Shown here: one piece after another, positions 1 to 4,732 of the stretch | Layout of the letters: every line of letters starts with the position of its first letter | How positions within the stretch are numbered: position 1 is the stretch's first letter | Source: Candidatus Bathyarchaeota archaeon | GTDB taxonomy: Archaea > Thermoproteota > Bathyarchaeia > Bathyarchaeales > Bathycorpusculaceae | DNA length: 7,287 nucleotides | Direction of reading: 5' to 3' | NCBI GenBank assembly: GCA_030630585.1 | Contig: DAOVMU010000072.1 | Coordinates: 1-7,287, forward strand | Notes under the pieces: model-generated | Told to the model about the DNA's origin: nothing | Databases searched by the model: none | Seen by the model: only the letters and a program-made list of their open reading frames with translations | Program-made: the position numbers and the translations under genes

Positions 1-44
1 ACACCGTTCTTCGCAAGCCCGCGCGTGCGCGAATTTTGCGGTGT
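1..44. other. GC-rich hairpin at the window edge
   Basis: Bases 1-7 pair with 38-44 (ACACCG with CGGTGT plus one T-G pair). Inside that, bases 10-14 (TTCGC) pair with 29-33 (GCGAA), around a GC-rich apex; bases 8-9 and 34-37 form an internal loop. The sequence is much more GC-rich than what follows. It lies directly upstream of the promoter of the first gene. It could be the 3' end of an upstream RNA or gene, a terminator-like stem, or a small structured RNA. An ACA triplet lies at 50-52 just 3' of the stem, as in archaeal H/ACA guide RNAs, but I cannot show that it is one. Confidence 0.4.
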
Positions 45-51
45 AGCATAC

Positions 52-66
52 AAAAGATTTTTAATC
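52..66 (+). promoter_or_regulatory. Probable archaeal promoter of the MetF-like gene
   Basis: An AAAAGA stretch (BRE-like) runs into TTTTTAAT at about 57-65. The start codon is at 104, so transcription starting about 25 nt downstream would leave a leader of roughly 10-15 nt. The leader contains GAGATGATG at 90-98, a weak ribosome-site candidate. The call rests on composition and spacing only. Confidence 0.4.
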
Positions 67-103
67 TTAGGCTATTCTGTCTTTTAGTCGAGATGATGTT
101 TCG

Positions 104-832
104 ATGAAAATACTACATGAGTTTGTTCCAACACGTAAGTTTTTGAAGATTGCTGAAGAAGTTAAGGACCTGGTTGATGGTTGGAACGTCACCGACAGCG
201 CTGCCGGTATTCCAGCACCCAGCGGTACAGCCGTGAGCTGCGTGCTCAAAACCAAATACCCAGATAAAATAGTGATACCTATATTCATACTACACTATAA
301 AGCCCCGGTTGAAGTGGGAGGTTTGGCTTTGGCGGCGGATGCTGTGCGTCTTGACGGCCTTGTGCTGACCATGGGCGACATTCCTAAGTATGGAGAACCC
401 ATAAAAGCGTTAAAGACTTCTGAGGAAGCTCGAGAGTTCTTACGGACAACAGTTCGTGTGAAAAATCTGAAATTAGGTTGCTTGCTCACGGCACGCAGAT
501 CCGTAGAGGAGTCCATCGACAGGGTGAGGGATACATGGGACTTTGTCTTCTTCATGAGGCTTGAAGATAAATCCTTTCCCATATTGGAGCAGGTAGCTAA
601 AGAGTGCAAACGTCTGAACAAGCCTATCTACTCGTACTTCTTGGTGGAAACGCCTAAAAATGCAGAGACCATAAAATTGATTGGGTGGCCTGTTACCACA
701 ACTATTGACCAGGTTGAAGATTTTGCAGCGAAGCTTGAAGGCATTGTAGATGGTATAATGCCAACATGTGCTGGAGACCACGAAGGCGACAAAGAGCTGT
801 TAAGAAGACTCCAAAAGTTCAGAAGGCGGTAA
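104..832 (+). CDS. Compact methylenetetrahydrofolate reductase (MetF)-like protein
   Basis: This 242-residue soluble protein resembles the MetF TIM barrel, which reduces methylene- to methyl-tetrahydrofolate (or the pterin analogue) in the methyl branch of the Wood-Ljungdahl pathway. Visible matches are the N-terminal strand with a glutamate in HEFVPTR (residues 5-11), an NVTDSAAG segment (28-35) like the MetF NVTD region, and MGDIPKYGEP (90-99), matching the GDPP motif whose aspartate lies near the flavin. It differs from ordinary MetF (about 290 residues): the RD-N motif before the GDP strand is replaced by HYKAPVE, and the GADF--TQ motif is replaced by TWDFVFFM (144-151). It may therefore be a divergent subfamily with another substrate or a structural role. 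ATG 104 gives the usual short N-terminus. A broken ordinary MetF follows at once. The reading frame is solid and family placement is good, but the exact reaction is uncertain. Confidence 0.75.
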   Translation: MKILHEFVPTRKFLKIAEEVKDLVDGWNVTDSAAGIPAPSGTAVSCVLKTKYPDKIVIPIFILHYKAPVEVGGLALAADAVRLDGLVLTMGDIPKYGEPIKALKTSEEAREFLRTTVRVKNLKLGCLLTARRSVEESIDRVRDTWDFVFFMRLEDKSFPILEQVAKECKRLNKPIYSYFLVETPKNAETIKLIGWPVTTTIDQVEDFAAKLEGIVDGIMPTCAGDHEGDKELLRRLQKFRRR

Positions 833-834
833 AT

Positions 835-1249
835 CTTCAGCTGTCCTCCAATACACTATTCCTAAAAATCGAGAGAAAAGTCAAACTCAGAGTCGATTTT
901 GTACAAACTCAATGCGTCTACAGCGTGGAACAAGTCAGACGATTCTTGGGCGCAGCAACCTATCTCAAGACCCCCGGTACTTCTTGGTGTTGCGCCCTTC
1001 AAATCAATGGCCATGATGAAGTGGATGATCAAGTTTGTCCGGGGAATAAAGGTTCCTGAGGAAGTTGAACAGAGACTCCGCAAGGCAAAACGGAAGAGCG
1101 AGGAAGCGTTTCGGGAGGAGAACATTGAAATCTTTGGAGAGATGATTCGTGAGATTCGTAATACAACTAGTGCTGCTGGAATTCACATGATGGCGGTTGG
1201 TTATGAGTGGGTTGTGCCGAAAATAATTGAAAGAAGCGGAATAGGTTGA
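835..1249 (+). pseudogene. C-terminal half of a MetF gene, N-truncated and frameshifted
   Basis: Frame 1 (about 835-976) encodes a segment with VDFVQTQCVYSVEQVRRFL, the MetF GADFI-TQ-VYD region. Frame 2 (977-1249) continues with VLLGVAPFKS, then an FV-GI-VPEEVEQRL helix, and ends in GIHMMAVGYEWVVPKIIERSGIG, the typical MetF C-terminal strand and helix. The join lies in the C5 run at 971-975: removing one C makes LKTP read straight into VLLGVAPF. The first 150 or so residues of a normal MetF (N-terminal strands, RD-N and GDPP motifs) are absent, and the neighbouring 242-residue gene does not supply them because its own barrel is complete. A TTG at 899 could start part of the second frame, but the product would lack the active-site half. 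This is most likely a relic of a tandem MetF paralogue. The frameshift alone could be a sequencing error; the missing N-terminus could not. Confidence 0.75.
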
Positions 1250-1374
1250 ATGCAATTTAAAGGCAAAGTTCTGCTCTCGGTTCTTTGATCTTCTTCGTAT
1301 GTACTTAGAATAAATAGTTATAATCCATGAGCATTATACGCTTGAAACCAAATGCTTAGTCAAAAGATGAAGTA

Positions 1375-1597
1375 ATGCCCCAGAAAAACCAGAAATCTTC
1401 AAGCATTGATATATTCCAGCTCCTAACCGAGACAATGGAAAAAGAGAAACAGAAGACGAGAGAGGAGCTTCAGCAAACCGAGAGATTTTATGGTGCTTCA
1501 ACATGGTATTGATGAGAAGAAGCGTTGCGAAAGAGTTCAATATGTTTTTCCAAGGGCTGAAGATTATCTTGAGCGGTATCGTAAGCTGAAACAATAG
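1375..1597 (+). pseudogene. Frameshifted remnant sharing a C-terminal domain with 5402-5695
   Basis: ATG 1375 opens a 45-codon lysine/glutamate-rich frame ending at TGA 1510-1512. A second frame, open from 1427 to the TAG at 1595-1597, encodes RSFSKPRDFMVLQH near 1463-1504 and then ERVQYVFPRAEDYLERYRKLKQ. The second frame aligns with GSFREPTEVVLLQH and DRVQDIFPKLGSYLKRYGK in the Fe-S remnant at 5402-5695, so the two share an ancestral domain. No iron-sulfur cysteines are visible upstream here. Either the gene was truncated and frameshifted, or two very short overlapping genes survive. I do not recognise the domain. It is followed directly by the TATATATAG repeat. Confidence 0.5.
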
Positions 1598-1641
1598 AAG
1601 CCTATCTGTGTGCTGTGTGACTAGACCCCCCTTATATATAG
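1573..1641 (+). repeat. Dispersed repeat, copy A
   Basis: This copy aligns with 6691-6749. Shared blocks in order are GCGGT, CTGAAACA, CTAT, GTGCTGTG, GACTA, a C-rich run and CTTATATATAG, with a few short gaps. Its 5' part is the end of the preceding remnant (codons K-L-K-Q-stop), so the unit seems to be a gene tail plus its 3' flank. The TATATATAG end could act as a TATA box on either strand. Confidence 0.55.
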
Positions 1642-1662
1642 GTTGAACTTCTAGCACCCTAG

Positions 1663-1752
1663 TTACAAAGAACGTGCTTTTTGGAGCTTTTCAATTGCGA
1701 TAGGATAGACCTCTCCTATAGATTTTGTCCGAGTCCTGAATTTTTCCTTTTG
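1663..1752 (-). pseudogene. Short coding-like remnant, unidentified
   Basis: On the minus strand 29 codons are open between TGA (1755-1753) and TAA (1665-1663). The end reads SIGEVYPIAIEKLQKARSL, which has the texture of a real beta strand plus helix. There is no in-frame ATG, GTG or TTG near the 5' end and no ribosome site. SIGEVYP faintly recalls the first strand of ParB/sulfiredoxin-like domains, but too little is left to assign a family. It may be chance. Confidence 0.25.
1700..1719. repeat. Short inverted repeat
   Basis: ATAGGA (1700-1705) and TCCTAT (1714-1719) form perfect 6-bp arms around an 8-nt loop, about 110 nt ahead of the DUF2283 start. This could be an operator half-site pair or chance. 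Confidence 0.25.
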
Positions 1753-1829
1753 TCAGATAATAAGGTGATTACGAAGAGAGGAAGCCTATCTAGTTGTGAT
1801 AACCTTTTATCCTGTTAGGCGTGAGCGTT

Positions 1830-2042
1830 ATGGCGTATAAAATCAAGTATAATGAGGATGCTGATGTCCTTACTGTTATGCTTGAGGAGAAGAGCAAGCT
1901 TTTCTACGCAGAAGAGATAGGGGACGTTGTAGTTCATTTCAATGTGGATGGAAGGCCTCTTTTTATGGAGATACTCAAGGCTAGTAAAATAGTTCCATTA
2001 ATGGTCGAAGGCTTAGCTAAGAAAGAAGTAACAGTGGCTTGA
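1830..2042 (+). CDS. DUF2283 family protein
   Basis: A 70-residue protein with the pattern of the DUF2283 family: an N-terminal KIKYNEDADVLTVML strand pair (residues 4-18), a central EIGDVVVHFNVDG turn (29-41), and the family-typical MEILKASK segment (48-55). DUF2283 proteins are small single-domain proteins of unknown function, common in archaea and bacteria and often near toxin-antitoxin genes. ATG 1830 is preferred because the family begins a few residues before KI-Y; an in-frame GTG at 1821 would add three residues. GGCGTGAG at 1819-1826 could serve as the ribosome site for ATG 1830. No toxin partner is visible. The 3' end overlaps a short frame (2041-2088) resembling the tail of the 1375-1597 remnant. 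Confidence 0.85.
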   Translation: MAYKIKYNEDADVLTVMLEEKSKLFYAEEIGDVVVHFNVDGRPLFMEILKASKIVPLMVEGLAKKEVTVA

Positions 2043-2088
2043 TCGCAAAGCAGAAAACTACGTTAAACGATACAAGTTGAAATCATAG
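2041..2088 (+). pseudogene. Possible third copy of the YL-RY-K tail
   Basis: Overlapping the DUF2283 stop in another frame, 15 codons read RKAENYVKRYKLKS before TAG 2086-2088. This resembles PRAEDYLERYRKLKQ (1375-1597) and PKLGSYLKRYGK (5402-5695), and about 50 nt further on lies a sequence like the dispersed repeat. The piece is very short and rich in lysine and arginine, so chance similarity is a real alternative. Confidence 0.25.
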
Positions 2089-2092
2089 AAAA

Positions 2093-2230
2093 ATGCGGTT
2101 TAACATTAGCCACAGCTTTTCGCAGTTTTTCCGCGCAAGGGTTTGTGGACTAGGGCCTGTATGTATAGACTGTGTCGAGGGGCAACACTACGTCTTAGAT
2201 GGAAAAAGAGTATCTGCAGATGGCGCCTAA
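2093..2230 (+). CDS. Possible 45-residue cysteine-containing protein
   Basis: ATG 2093 opens a 45-codon frame to TAA 2228-2230. The product has three cysteines (18, 24, 27) in VCGLGPVCIDC and then HYVLDGKRVSADG, a composition more protein-like than random. There is no ribosome site and no recognised family. The region also carries the weak third copy of the dispersed repeat (2141-2169), so this may equally be a decayed tail. Treat it as a candidate only. Confidence 0.25.
   Translation: MRFNISHSFSQFFRARVCGLGPVCIDCVEGQHYVLDGKRVSADGA
2141..2169 (+). repeat. Dispersed repeat, weak copy B
   Basis: TGTGGACTA is identical to copy C, and TGTATGTATAG corresponds to the TATATATAG end of copies A and C. 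The C-rich middle differs. As in copy A, it lies downstream of a YL-RY-K-like tail. Confidence 0.3.
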
Positions 2231-2378
2231 CACTGCAATATGCTCTAGACGGTTAGCCATAATATGAAAGAAGGTTCCTCCACCTAAGAACATAGGCTGA
2301 TGCCCCTCTTGGGATTCATGTCTTTCACTGATCAAATTAACAACCTGCCTTTATTCGTGCACACTACAACTACAAGAG

Positions 2379-2391
2379 AAAAACTTAAAAC
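2379..2391 (+). promoter_or_regulatory. Probable TATA box of the zinc-ribbon gene
   Basis: GAAAAACTTAAAACC is a good BRE plus TATA-like stretch. Transcription starting about 25 nt downstream (near 2410-2415) would give a short leader that just includes the AGGAGG site at 2415-2420. Confidence 0.45.
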
Positions 2392-2414
2392 CTATCTTTC
2401 TCATCTTTTCAGAC

Positions 2415-2420
2415 AGGAGG
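2415..2420 (+). promoter_or_regulatory. Shine-Dalgarno site fixing the zinc-ribbon start
   Basis: AGGAGG lies 8 nt before ATG 2429 and is the strongest ribosome site in the window. It shows that the reading frame open from 2300 is not translated upstream of 2429. Confidence 0.75.
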
Positions 2421-2428
2421 AAATTCAT

Positions 2429-2605
2429 ATGGGAAAATGTGATATTTGCGGCAAGAACGGAAAGAATTTAACCTTACTTGGAACTAACCATAAAGAGTTG
2501 GGCCACATTAAGGTTTGTTCAGACTGCTGGGAAAAACTCTATGACAAAAACAAATTTGTCGGCGGTAGTACAAGCTCCAGCGGCTCTTGCCCCACATGCG
2601 GATAG
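2429..2605 (+). CDS. Small zinc-ribbon protein
   Basis: A 58-residue protein with three CxxC-type knuckles: CDIC at residues 4-7, CSDC about 30 residues later, and CPTC at the extreme C-terminus. HKELGHIKVC precedes the second knuckle, and a glycine/serine linker (GGSTSSSGS) precedes the last. Two of the knuckles can form one zinc ribbon; the third pair may bind a second metal or act in redox chemistry. Such very short archaeal zinc proteins are usually of unknown function, with nucleic-acid or protein binding the common guess. The start is set by AGGAGG at 2415-2420, with its own TATA box just upstream, so it is probably monocistronic. A hairpin and T-rich stretch follow the stop. Confidence 0.75.
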   Translation: MGKCDICGKNGKNLTLLGTNHKELGHIKVCSDCWEKLYDKNKFVGGSTSSSGSCPTCG

Positions 2606-2620
2606 AAACCTCTGAAAGGA

Positions 2621-2651
2621 AAGCTTCCGGAGCTTGAAATTTTCGACTTTT
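2621..2651 (+). terminator. Possible hairpin plus T-rich terminator after the zinc-ribbon gene
   Basis: AAGCT (2621-2625) pairs with AGCTT (2631-2635) around TCCGG, 16 nt after the stop codon, followed by ATTTT and CTTTT tracts. The stem is short. Archaeal termination depends mostly on the T tracts. Confidence 0.35.
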
Positions 2652-2825
2652 GGGTAATTGAAAGCTGGCTTTGAACGCTTGTTAGTGTTGCCTTTCAATG
2701 TAGCTACATTTGTGGCCGGAGCTTTGTTTGTAATGATATAGTTGCTGGTTGCGGACTCTCCGCAAACCGTTCTTGACGGACTCTATAGATTTTCAACACT
2801 ATAACTTAAGTAAGCTTTCCGTCAC

Positions 2826-2846
2826 TGCATGTACTATTTACATGCA
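2826..2846. promoter_or_regulatory. Inverted repeat upstream of DUF1684, possible operator
   Basis: Perfect 8-bp arms TGCATGTA and TACATGCA flank CTATT, 73 nt before the TTG start. The inner ATGTA/TACAT arms also occur in the perfect palindrome at 2697-2710 with a 2-nt spacer, which is suggestive of a shared binding protein but not proof. Confidence 0.35.
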
Positions 2847-2918
2847 ACATGATAGAGTTCAAGAAGACGATACGTAAAAATTTGGAAGTAACCAAGTAAA
2901 GTACTGGATGAATTTGGC

Positions 2919-3482
2919 TTGAATATTTCCGAGTGGAAATCGCGTCTTGAAAGACAACGTGAAGAGAAGAATAGATTTTTTATATTAGACCCACGATCAC
3001 CTGTACCTCGCGAAGAACGCAGGGGCCTTATAGGCGAGGGTCTTAGCTATTATCCTCCAGATCCGGACCTACGTTTTGAATTAGTGCTTCATGAGCATAA
3101 GGAGAAGAAGAGAGTAGAAGTAGCCACTACAAAAGGTGGGGTGCAAGAATTCATTCGTTGGGGAGAATTTAGATTTAAAGTTGATGAGAAGCAGTGTGTG
3201 CTTCAAGCCTATAAGAGCAATGCTGAGGAGAAAAGACTGTGGGTTGCTTTCAGGGATACAACCTCAGGTGAGGAAACATATGGTGCAGGTCGGTATCTCA
3301 ATTTGGAACCCGAGAGAGATCTCACCCCGGACGGGAGATGGATTCTCGATTTCAACAAAACGTACAATCCATGGTGTGCCTACAGTGAAGCCTACACTTG
3401 CCCCTTTATCCCTCCAGAAAACTGGCTTCAAGTGCCCATAAGAGCTGGCGAGAAGAAACCCCCTTTGGGAAAAGAGCAGTAA
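2919..3482 (+). CDS. DUF1684 family protein
   Basis: A 187-residue protein matching the whole DUF1684 pattern. It has an N-terminal helix with LERQREEKNRFF (residues 10-21), then SPVPREER and GLSYYPPDPD (27-34, 41-50). The family signature FRDTTSGEETYGAGRYL lies at 111-127, followed by LDFNKTYNPWCAYSEAYTCP (143-162), PPENWL and RAGEK near the end. The conserved D-G-TYG-GRY and DFN--YNP-C-----CP--P--N motifs are intact, so the fold should be sound. The biochemical function is unknown, and no signal peptide or membrane segment is seen. The frame is open from 2892 but has no ATG; TTG 2919 is the best start, CTG 2904 an alternative, and no ribosome site is clear. The family is mostly bacterial in my recollection, so acquisition by transfer is possible. 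It is probably monocistronic; a T5 run follows the stop near 3505. Confidence 0.88.
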   Translation: MNISEWKSRLERQREEKNRFFILDPRSPVPREERRGLIGEGLSYYPPDPDLRFELVLHEHKEKKRVEVATTKGGVQEFIRWGEFRFKVDEKQCVLQAYKSNAEEKRLWVAFRDTTSGEETYGAGRYLNLEPERDLTPDGRWILDFNKTYNPWCAYSEAYTCPFIPPENWLQVPIRAGEKKPPLGKEQ

Positions 3483-3540
3483 AGTAATAGATAAATCCAA
3501 ATTATTTTTGAAGTTTCCACGTGACACAGCAAGAAATCTA

Positions 3541-3716
3541 TGATTCATTGCGAGTTTTGTTTAGCGTGTTCAGTCTGTTCTGCAATGGAAAGAATTTCAA
3601 TAATCATTTTAATTGTTTTTCTTCTTCATCGAAGAGAGACCTTGCCGCCTGAATAAGCTTTGACTTGGATAACGGCATGATCAACCCGTTCATGGTTGAA
3701 TTTAACTTTAGCTAAA
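3541..3716 (-). pseudogene. Possible frameshifted remnant downstream of the CooC-like gene
   Basis: On the minus strand three abutting frames look coding-like. The first, after the stop of the CooC-like gene and in the same frame, reads VDHAVIQVKAYSGGKVSLR. A second frame reads SLFDEEEKQLK, and a third reads MIIEILSIAEQTEHAKQNSQ and ends in TGA. Joined, they would give a small alpha/beta protein of about 55 residues with two frameshifts. An alternative is a 29-residue frame from ATG 3693 to TGA 3604, whose stop overlaps the next ATG. No family is recognised and no ribosome site seen. It could be chance. Confidence 0.3.
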
Positions 3717-3718
3717 AA
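3714..3718 (-). terminator. T5 tract just after the CooC-like gene
   Basis: TTTTT on the minus strand begins 4 nt after the stop codon, with no hairpin. T tracts are typical archaeal transcription stop signals, so the cassette may end here. The evidence is weak. Confidence 0.3.
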
Positions 3719-3721
3719 GAT

Positions 3722-4483
3722 TTAGACGAGACCTATGGTTTTTAAGATTTCTTCCACGTCAAACATTGCTCCTTTTGCATCTAGTACTTCACCTTTCATG
3801 CAGGATTCAAAAATTTCTTCGTTAAATCCAATTACTCCGTTAACCTCAAGATTCATTTCCTTTGCTTTTTCTCTAATTGGCTCGATTATTTTAGGTGTGG
3901 CTTTGTTTAATACCAGCCAGAATTTCTTGTTGAGGTTCTGAAATGTTTCTTTGAGAATTTTTGCCAGCATTAAGGCTTCAGCTGTTGGATCTACAACAGC
4001 CAGTATGGTATCGCAGCCTTCTTCAACCCCTCTTCCAACATGCTCTATTCCAGCGTCAGTGTCCACTAGCACTATTTCGTCTTTGTCTAATACTAGATTT
4101 TTGAGCAGTGTCTTTGTTAGGAAATTCAATGGACACGCACACCCTTCACCAAAATTTCTAACCTTGCCTATGGTCACCAGTTTGATTCCTTCCGTCGATG
4201 TGGAAACGTATCCTGTGGGCAGGTTTTCCAGTATAATCCCCTTGCCAGCCTTGGCCAGAGCATTTACAATATTTACTTCTCCTTTTGAGAATATGCTTTT
4301 CTTCCCTCCAAGATACTCAACGATGGGTTTTGGCGGTTTGACACCGAGCAGTTTGGGAAGCAAGACGTTGGATTCGTCAGAATCGATTAAATACACTTTA
4401 TGCTTCTCAGATAACGCCCTAGCCATAAGAACTGAAACCGAGGATTTTCCCGAACCACCTTTTCCACATACCATTATCTTCAA
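3722..4483 (-). CDS. cooC: CooC-type nickel-insertion ATPase (CODH/ACS maturation)
   Basis: A 253-residue cytoplasmic P-loop ATPase of the MinD/ParA-like SIMIBI class. CooC proteins use ATP-driven dimerisation to help load nickel into CO dehydrogenase/acetyl-CoA synthase. Visible marks: the deviant Walker A GKGGSGKSS at residues 7-15; YLIDSDESN (31-39) with the conserved switch aspartate; the CxC motif GEGCACP with Cys115 and Cys117, which in CooC bridges the dimer and binds nickel; Walker B/switch II VLVDTDAGIEHVGRG (138-152), the CooC-specific AGIEH form; and VLNKATP (191-197) for nucleotide-base recognition. Length is normal for the family. TTG 4483 gives the usual MKI-V start; ATG 4474 would cut the first strand. 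AGGGAG (4498-4493), inside the end of cooT, is a fitting ribosome site. It lies 3 nt after cooT, so the two are surely cotranscribed. The nearby CODH/ACS target genes are not in the window. Confidence 0.9.
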   Translation of the reverse strand: MKIMVCGKGGSGKSSVSVLMARALSEKHKVYLIDSDESNVLLPKLLGVKPPKPIVEYLGGKKSIFSKGEVNIVNALAKAGKGIILENLPTGYVSTSTEGIKLVTIGKVRNFGEGCACPLNFLTKTLLKNLVLDKDEIVLVDTDAGIEHVGRGVEEGCDTILAVVDPTAEALMLAKILKETFQNLNKKFWLVLNKATPKIIEPIREKAKEMNLEVNGVIGFNEEIFESCMKGEVLDAKGAMFDVEEILKTIGLV

Positions 4484-4486
4484 ATT

Positions 4487-4687
4487 TTACGTCTCCCTAC
4501 TTTTGAGAAGTAAAACTGAATTTAACGTGTCAATCGAAAGGATTTGAACATTATCCAACCTTATTTCCTCAAACTCCAAATTTTTAAGTTTAATTTCATC
4601 ATTGTCTTTAATAACTAAGGCAATTTGTTCAGCGACGAGTTTCTTACCTGATTTTCCTTCATCCACATAAACCTTTAGAAGACACAT
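4487..4687 (-). CDS. cooT: CooT-like small nickel-binding protein
   Basis: A 66-residue protein beginning Met-Cys. CooT proteins are about 60-70 residues, form a small beta-barrel dimer, and bind nickel through Cys2 at the dimer interface. This protein has the expected MCLLKVYV first strand, a V-EQIALVI strand, an LKNLEF-EI---NVQILSID segment and a final hydrophobic strand NSVLLL. There are no other cysteines or histidines, so Cys2 would be the only soft metal ligand. The start ATG 4687 is firm because the family needs the initial Met-Cys. It stands 45 nt after the ferredoxin gene and ends 3 nt before cooC; that pairing with cooC is the strongest support for its role in nickel delivery to CO dehydrogenase/acetyl-CoA synthase. 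The sequence is divergent, so I place it by pattern and context rather than high identity. Confidence 0.82.
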   Translation of the reverse strand: MCLLKVYVDEGKSGKKLVAEQIALVIKDNDEIKLKNLEFEEIRLDNVQILSIDTLNSVLLLKSRET

Positions 4688-4732
4688 ACATATCCCATGC
4701 TTAAGCTCTTATTCTCTAATTTACACCTTTTG

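Larger units (their letters stand above)
2606..2918. other. Gene-free stretch with several hairpins and palindromes
   Basis: No convincing reading frame is seen in these 313 bases. Besides the possible terminator there are four structures. ATTGAAAG (2657-2664) pairs with CTTTCAAT (2692-2699), enclosing AACGC/GTGTT (2674-2678 with 2685-2689). AATGTAGCTACATT (2697-2710) is a perfect palindrome. TTGCGGA/TCCGCAA (2749-2755 with 2759-2765) forms a hairpin with a CTC loop. TGCATGTA/TACATGCA (2826-2833 with 2839-2846) is an inverted repeat ahead of the DUF1684 gene. This could be a structured RNA or a regulatory region. Confidence 0.4.

Noticed and set aside
92..98. GATGATG as a C/D-box RNA motif
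   Set aside because: It does not fit the C-box consensus well and no D box is suitably placed; it is in the leader of the MetF-like gene.
295..781. Two minus-strand frames opposite the MetF-like gene
   Set aside because: They are shadows of a well-supported plus-strand gene and have no recognisable domain.
1334..1657. Minus-strand frame of 107 codons
   Set aside because: It is leucine- and serine-rich with no motif or ribosome site, and opposite the remnant at 1375-1597.
2191..2349. Minus-strand open frame containing MFLGGGTFFHIMANRLEH
   Set aside because: It is about 50 codons with no ribosome site in place and no recognised family; expected by chance at this length.
2300..2428. N-terminal extension of the zinc-ribbon gene from an ATG at 2300
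   Set aside because: AGGAGG at 2415-2420 and the TATA box at 2379-2391 place the start at 2429, and the extension has no domain character.
3136..3548. Alternative frames over DUF1684 on both strands
   Set aside because: The DUF1684 signature motifs fix the real frame.
3951..4547. Long plus-strand frame of 198 codons
   Set aside because: It is antisense to the CooC- and CooT-like genes, serine-rich and low in information. The minus-strand proteins carry clear motifs.
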